Below are positions 30,903 through 32,470 of a stretch of 32,470 nucleotides of DNA, one piece after another. The position numbers and the translations under genes are program-made. Every line of letters starts with the position of its first letter. Positions within the stretch are counted from its first letter, which is position 1. The notes below the pieces were generated by a model. That model made no database searches, was not told the origin of the DNA, and saw only the letters and a list, made by a program, of their open reading frames with translations. Origin of the DNA: Chloroflexota bacterium (GTDB lineage Bacteria; Chloroflexota; UBA5177; JANWHV01); assembly GCA_025924845.1 (NCBI GenBank), contig JAICHN010000003.1, positions 1 through 32,470 on the forward strand, read 5' to 3'.

Positions 30903-32468
30903 TCAGGTCAGCAGGCTGCGCGCTTTCATCGCGGCGGGCTGAGGCGCTCCCAGCAGGGCCAGGATGGTAGGGCTAATATCGCCCAGCACGCCTCCTTCGC
31001 GGAGCGTCACTTCACGCAGGGCCTGGATCGAATCGGGCGCCACCAGCACGCACGGCACCGGGTTGGTGGTATGGGCGGTGTGCGGCGAACCGGTTTCCGG
31101 ATCGACCATTAACTCGGCATTCCCGTGGTCCGCCGTGACGAGCGCCACCCCGCCTACCGCTTCTACGGCGGCCAGTACCCGCCCAAGCTGCCGATCAACA
31201 GTCTCCACGGCACGGATGGTAGGTTCCATCATCCCACTGTGTCCGACCATATCGCAATTGGCGAAGTTCATGATCACCAGGGCGGGCGGATCGGCGCCAA
31301 GGCGATCGATCACAGCCTGTGCCACTCCCTGGGCGCTCATCTCGGGAGCCAGGTCGTAGGTGGCTACCTTCTGGGAGGGGACAAGGGCCCGCTCCTCACC
31401 GGTGAACGGCTCCTCGCGGCCTCCGTTGATGAAGTAGGTTACGTGGGCGTACTTTTCCGTTTCCGCCACGTGCAATTGACGCATCCCCAGGTCGCTGACC
31501 ACCTCGGCCAGGGAGACCTCGATCGGATCCTCCAGCGCCTCGGGTGGGAAGGCCACTACCACCGGCACGCCCTTTTCATACTCGGCCAAAGTGACGAAAT
31601 AAAGGTCGCGCAGTGGGGTGCCGCGATCGAAGCCCGCGAAGTCAGGTTGCACGAAGGCGCGCGTTAGTTGGCGTGGTCGATCACCCCGGAAGTTGAAGAA
31701 GATAACGGCATCACCGTCGGCTACCGTGGCAGGCGACTGGCCGTCACGTACGATCACGGTCGGCAGAATAAATTCGTCGGTTGTGTCCCGCGCGTAGGCG
31801 TCCGCGATGGCGTCAACGGCCGAATTCGCCTGTGGGCCCTCACCGTTGACCATCGCCTTATAGGCGCGTTCGGTGCGATCCCATCGCTTGTCGCGGTCCA
31901 TGGCGTAGTAACGGCCGCTGACGGTGGCGATCTCGCCCACCTTCAGGTCGGCCATTTCACCGTTCAGCCGGGTAATGTAGCCTTCGGCGCTGCGCGGCGG
32001 TGTATCACGGCCGTCAAGGATCGCCTGCACGTAGACTTGTTCCAGGCCGCGTGACTGGGCGAGTTGAAGGAGGGCGGTGAGGTGGCCGTCATAGGAATGG
32101 ACGCCCCCCGGACCAATCAGCCCGATCAGGTGGAGGCGGGTGCCGCGCTCGCGCACATGGGCGATCGCCCCGGCGAACGCGGGGTTATCGAAGAAGGTGC
32201 CATCCTCAATGCGCCGCGAAATCTGGGTAAGCTTTTGCAACACGATCCGGCCGGCACCCATGTTCATGTGCCCAGTCTCGGAGTTGCCCATCATGCCGGT
32301 GGGGAGGCCAACCGCTTTGCCGGAAGCCTGCAACAGGGTATGAGGGAAATCGTGCCAGATACGGTCGAATGTTGGGGTAGAGGCAGCGGCAATCGCATTG
32401 CCGGTCATGTCCTCGCGATAGCCAAAACCGTCCAGAATAATGAGACAAACGACGGGGGGCCGATCCAC
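30903..32468 (-). CDS. gpmI: 2,3-bisphosphoglycerate-independent phosphoglycerate mutase
   Basis: A protein of about 521 aa that interconverts 3- and 2-phosphoglycerate using two Mn ions. Conserved elements are LIILDGFGYRE (metal-binding Asp13), MMGNSETGHMNMGAGR with phospho-acceptor Ser63, ILDGRDTPPRSA, GRYYAMDRDKRWDR, FFNFRGDRPRQLTRA, MNFANCDMVGHSG and VTADHGNAELM. The GTG at 32468 is 2 bases from the window edge; family proteins usually begin near this point, so the gene is complete or nearly so, but a start a little upstream cannot be excluded. Enolase follows on the same strand. Confidence 0.97.
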   Translation of the reverse strand: MDRPPVVCLIILDGFGYREDMTGNAIAAASTPTFDRIWHDFPHTLLQASGKAVGLPTGMMGNSETGHMNMGAGRIVLQKLTQISRRIEDGTFFDNPAFAGAIAHVRERGTRLHLIGLIGPGGVHSYDGHLTALLQLAQSRGLEQVYVQAILDGRDTPPRSAEGYITRLNGEMADLKVGEIATVSGRYYAMDRDKRWDRTERAYKAMVNGEGPQANSAVDAIADAYARDTTDEFILPTVIVRDGQSPATVADGDAVIFFNFRGDRPRQLTRAFVQPDFAGFDRGTPLRDLYFVTLAEYEKGVPVVVAFPPEALEDPIEVSLAEVVSDLGMRQLHVAETEKYAHVTYFINGGREEPFTGEERALVPSQKVATYDLAPEMSAQGVAQAVIDRLGADPPALVIMNFANCDMVGHSGMMEPTIRAVETVDRQLGRVLAAVEAVGGVALVTADHGNAELMVDPETGSPHTAHTTNPVPCVLVAPDSIQALREVTLREGGVLGDISPTILALLGAPQPAAMKARSLLT

Positions 32469-32470
32469 GG

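Overview
This is a GC-rich bacterial chromosomal segment with about 28 intact genes, three decayed gene fragments and no RNA genes that I can see. The gene content suggests a member of the Chloroflexota, perhaps near the Thermomicrobia: a monoderm-style MacAB-like exporter with a very long adaptor, a small DUF5679-like protein, an amidohydrolase pair with a Rieske protein, and an orphan GHMP kinase. That placement is inference from gene style and is not proven. There is no plasmid, phage or conjugation gene.

Region 1 (1-1400, minus) holds a MerR-type regulator followed by a glycerophosphodiester phosphodiesterase. Region 2 (about 1430-9470) is an electron-transfer locus. A minus-strand run encodes a ferric-reductase-like flavocytochrome, a secreted FMN-binding protein, an ApbE flavin transferase and a multi-heme-type membrane cytochrome b. 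A secreted cupredoxin (plus) and a YtkA-like secreted protein (minus) lie to the left. An OmpR-type response regulator and a sensor kinase are divergent on the right. The likely flow is NAD(P)H to FAD to heme to covalently bound FMN outside the membrane, with cupredoxin and cytochrome b as further carriers. The locus is bracketed by decayed partial copies of its own last gene (left, 1436-1618) and first gene (right, 9276-9463).

Region 3 (9667-11590) has a GHMP sugar kinase and a minus-strand toxin-antitoxin-like pair with a good promoter. Region 4 (11792-19169) is a four-gene plus-strand operon. It encodes a giant membrane-fusion adaptor (1387 aa), a MacB-type ATPase, a MacB/FtsX-type permease and a membrane-anchored protein with two DUF5666-like domains. 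The adaptor carries two arms of nineteen 26-residue repeats each around a 57-residue tip. The arms are matched so exactly that every helix break is equidistant from one point in the predicted turn. This is the most striking structure in the window.

Region 5 (19271-23461, plus) has a double GNAT protein, a fosmidomycin-resistance-like MFS transporter, a 53-aa DUF5679-like protein that has lost its cysteines, a HAD hydrolase and a double-VOC protein. A perfect 50-bp palindrome follows. Region 6 (23730-26391, plus) has two tandem paralogous amidohydrolases and a Rieske ferredoxin, then a 129-bp MITE-like repeat. Region 7 (26607-32468) is largely housekeeping: a DinB-family protein and ribose-phosphate pyrophosphokinase (minus), a D-2-hydroxyacid dehydrogenase (plus), and enolase with cofactor-independent phosphoglycerate mutase (minus).
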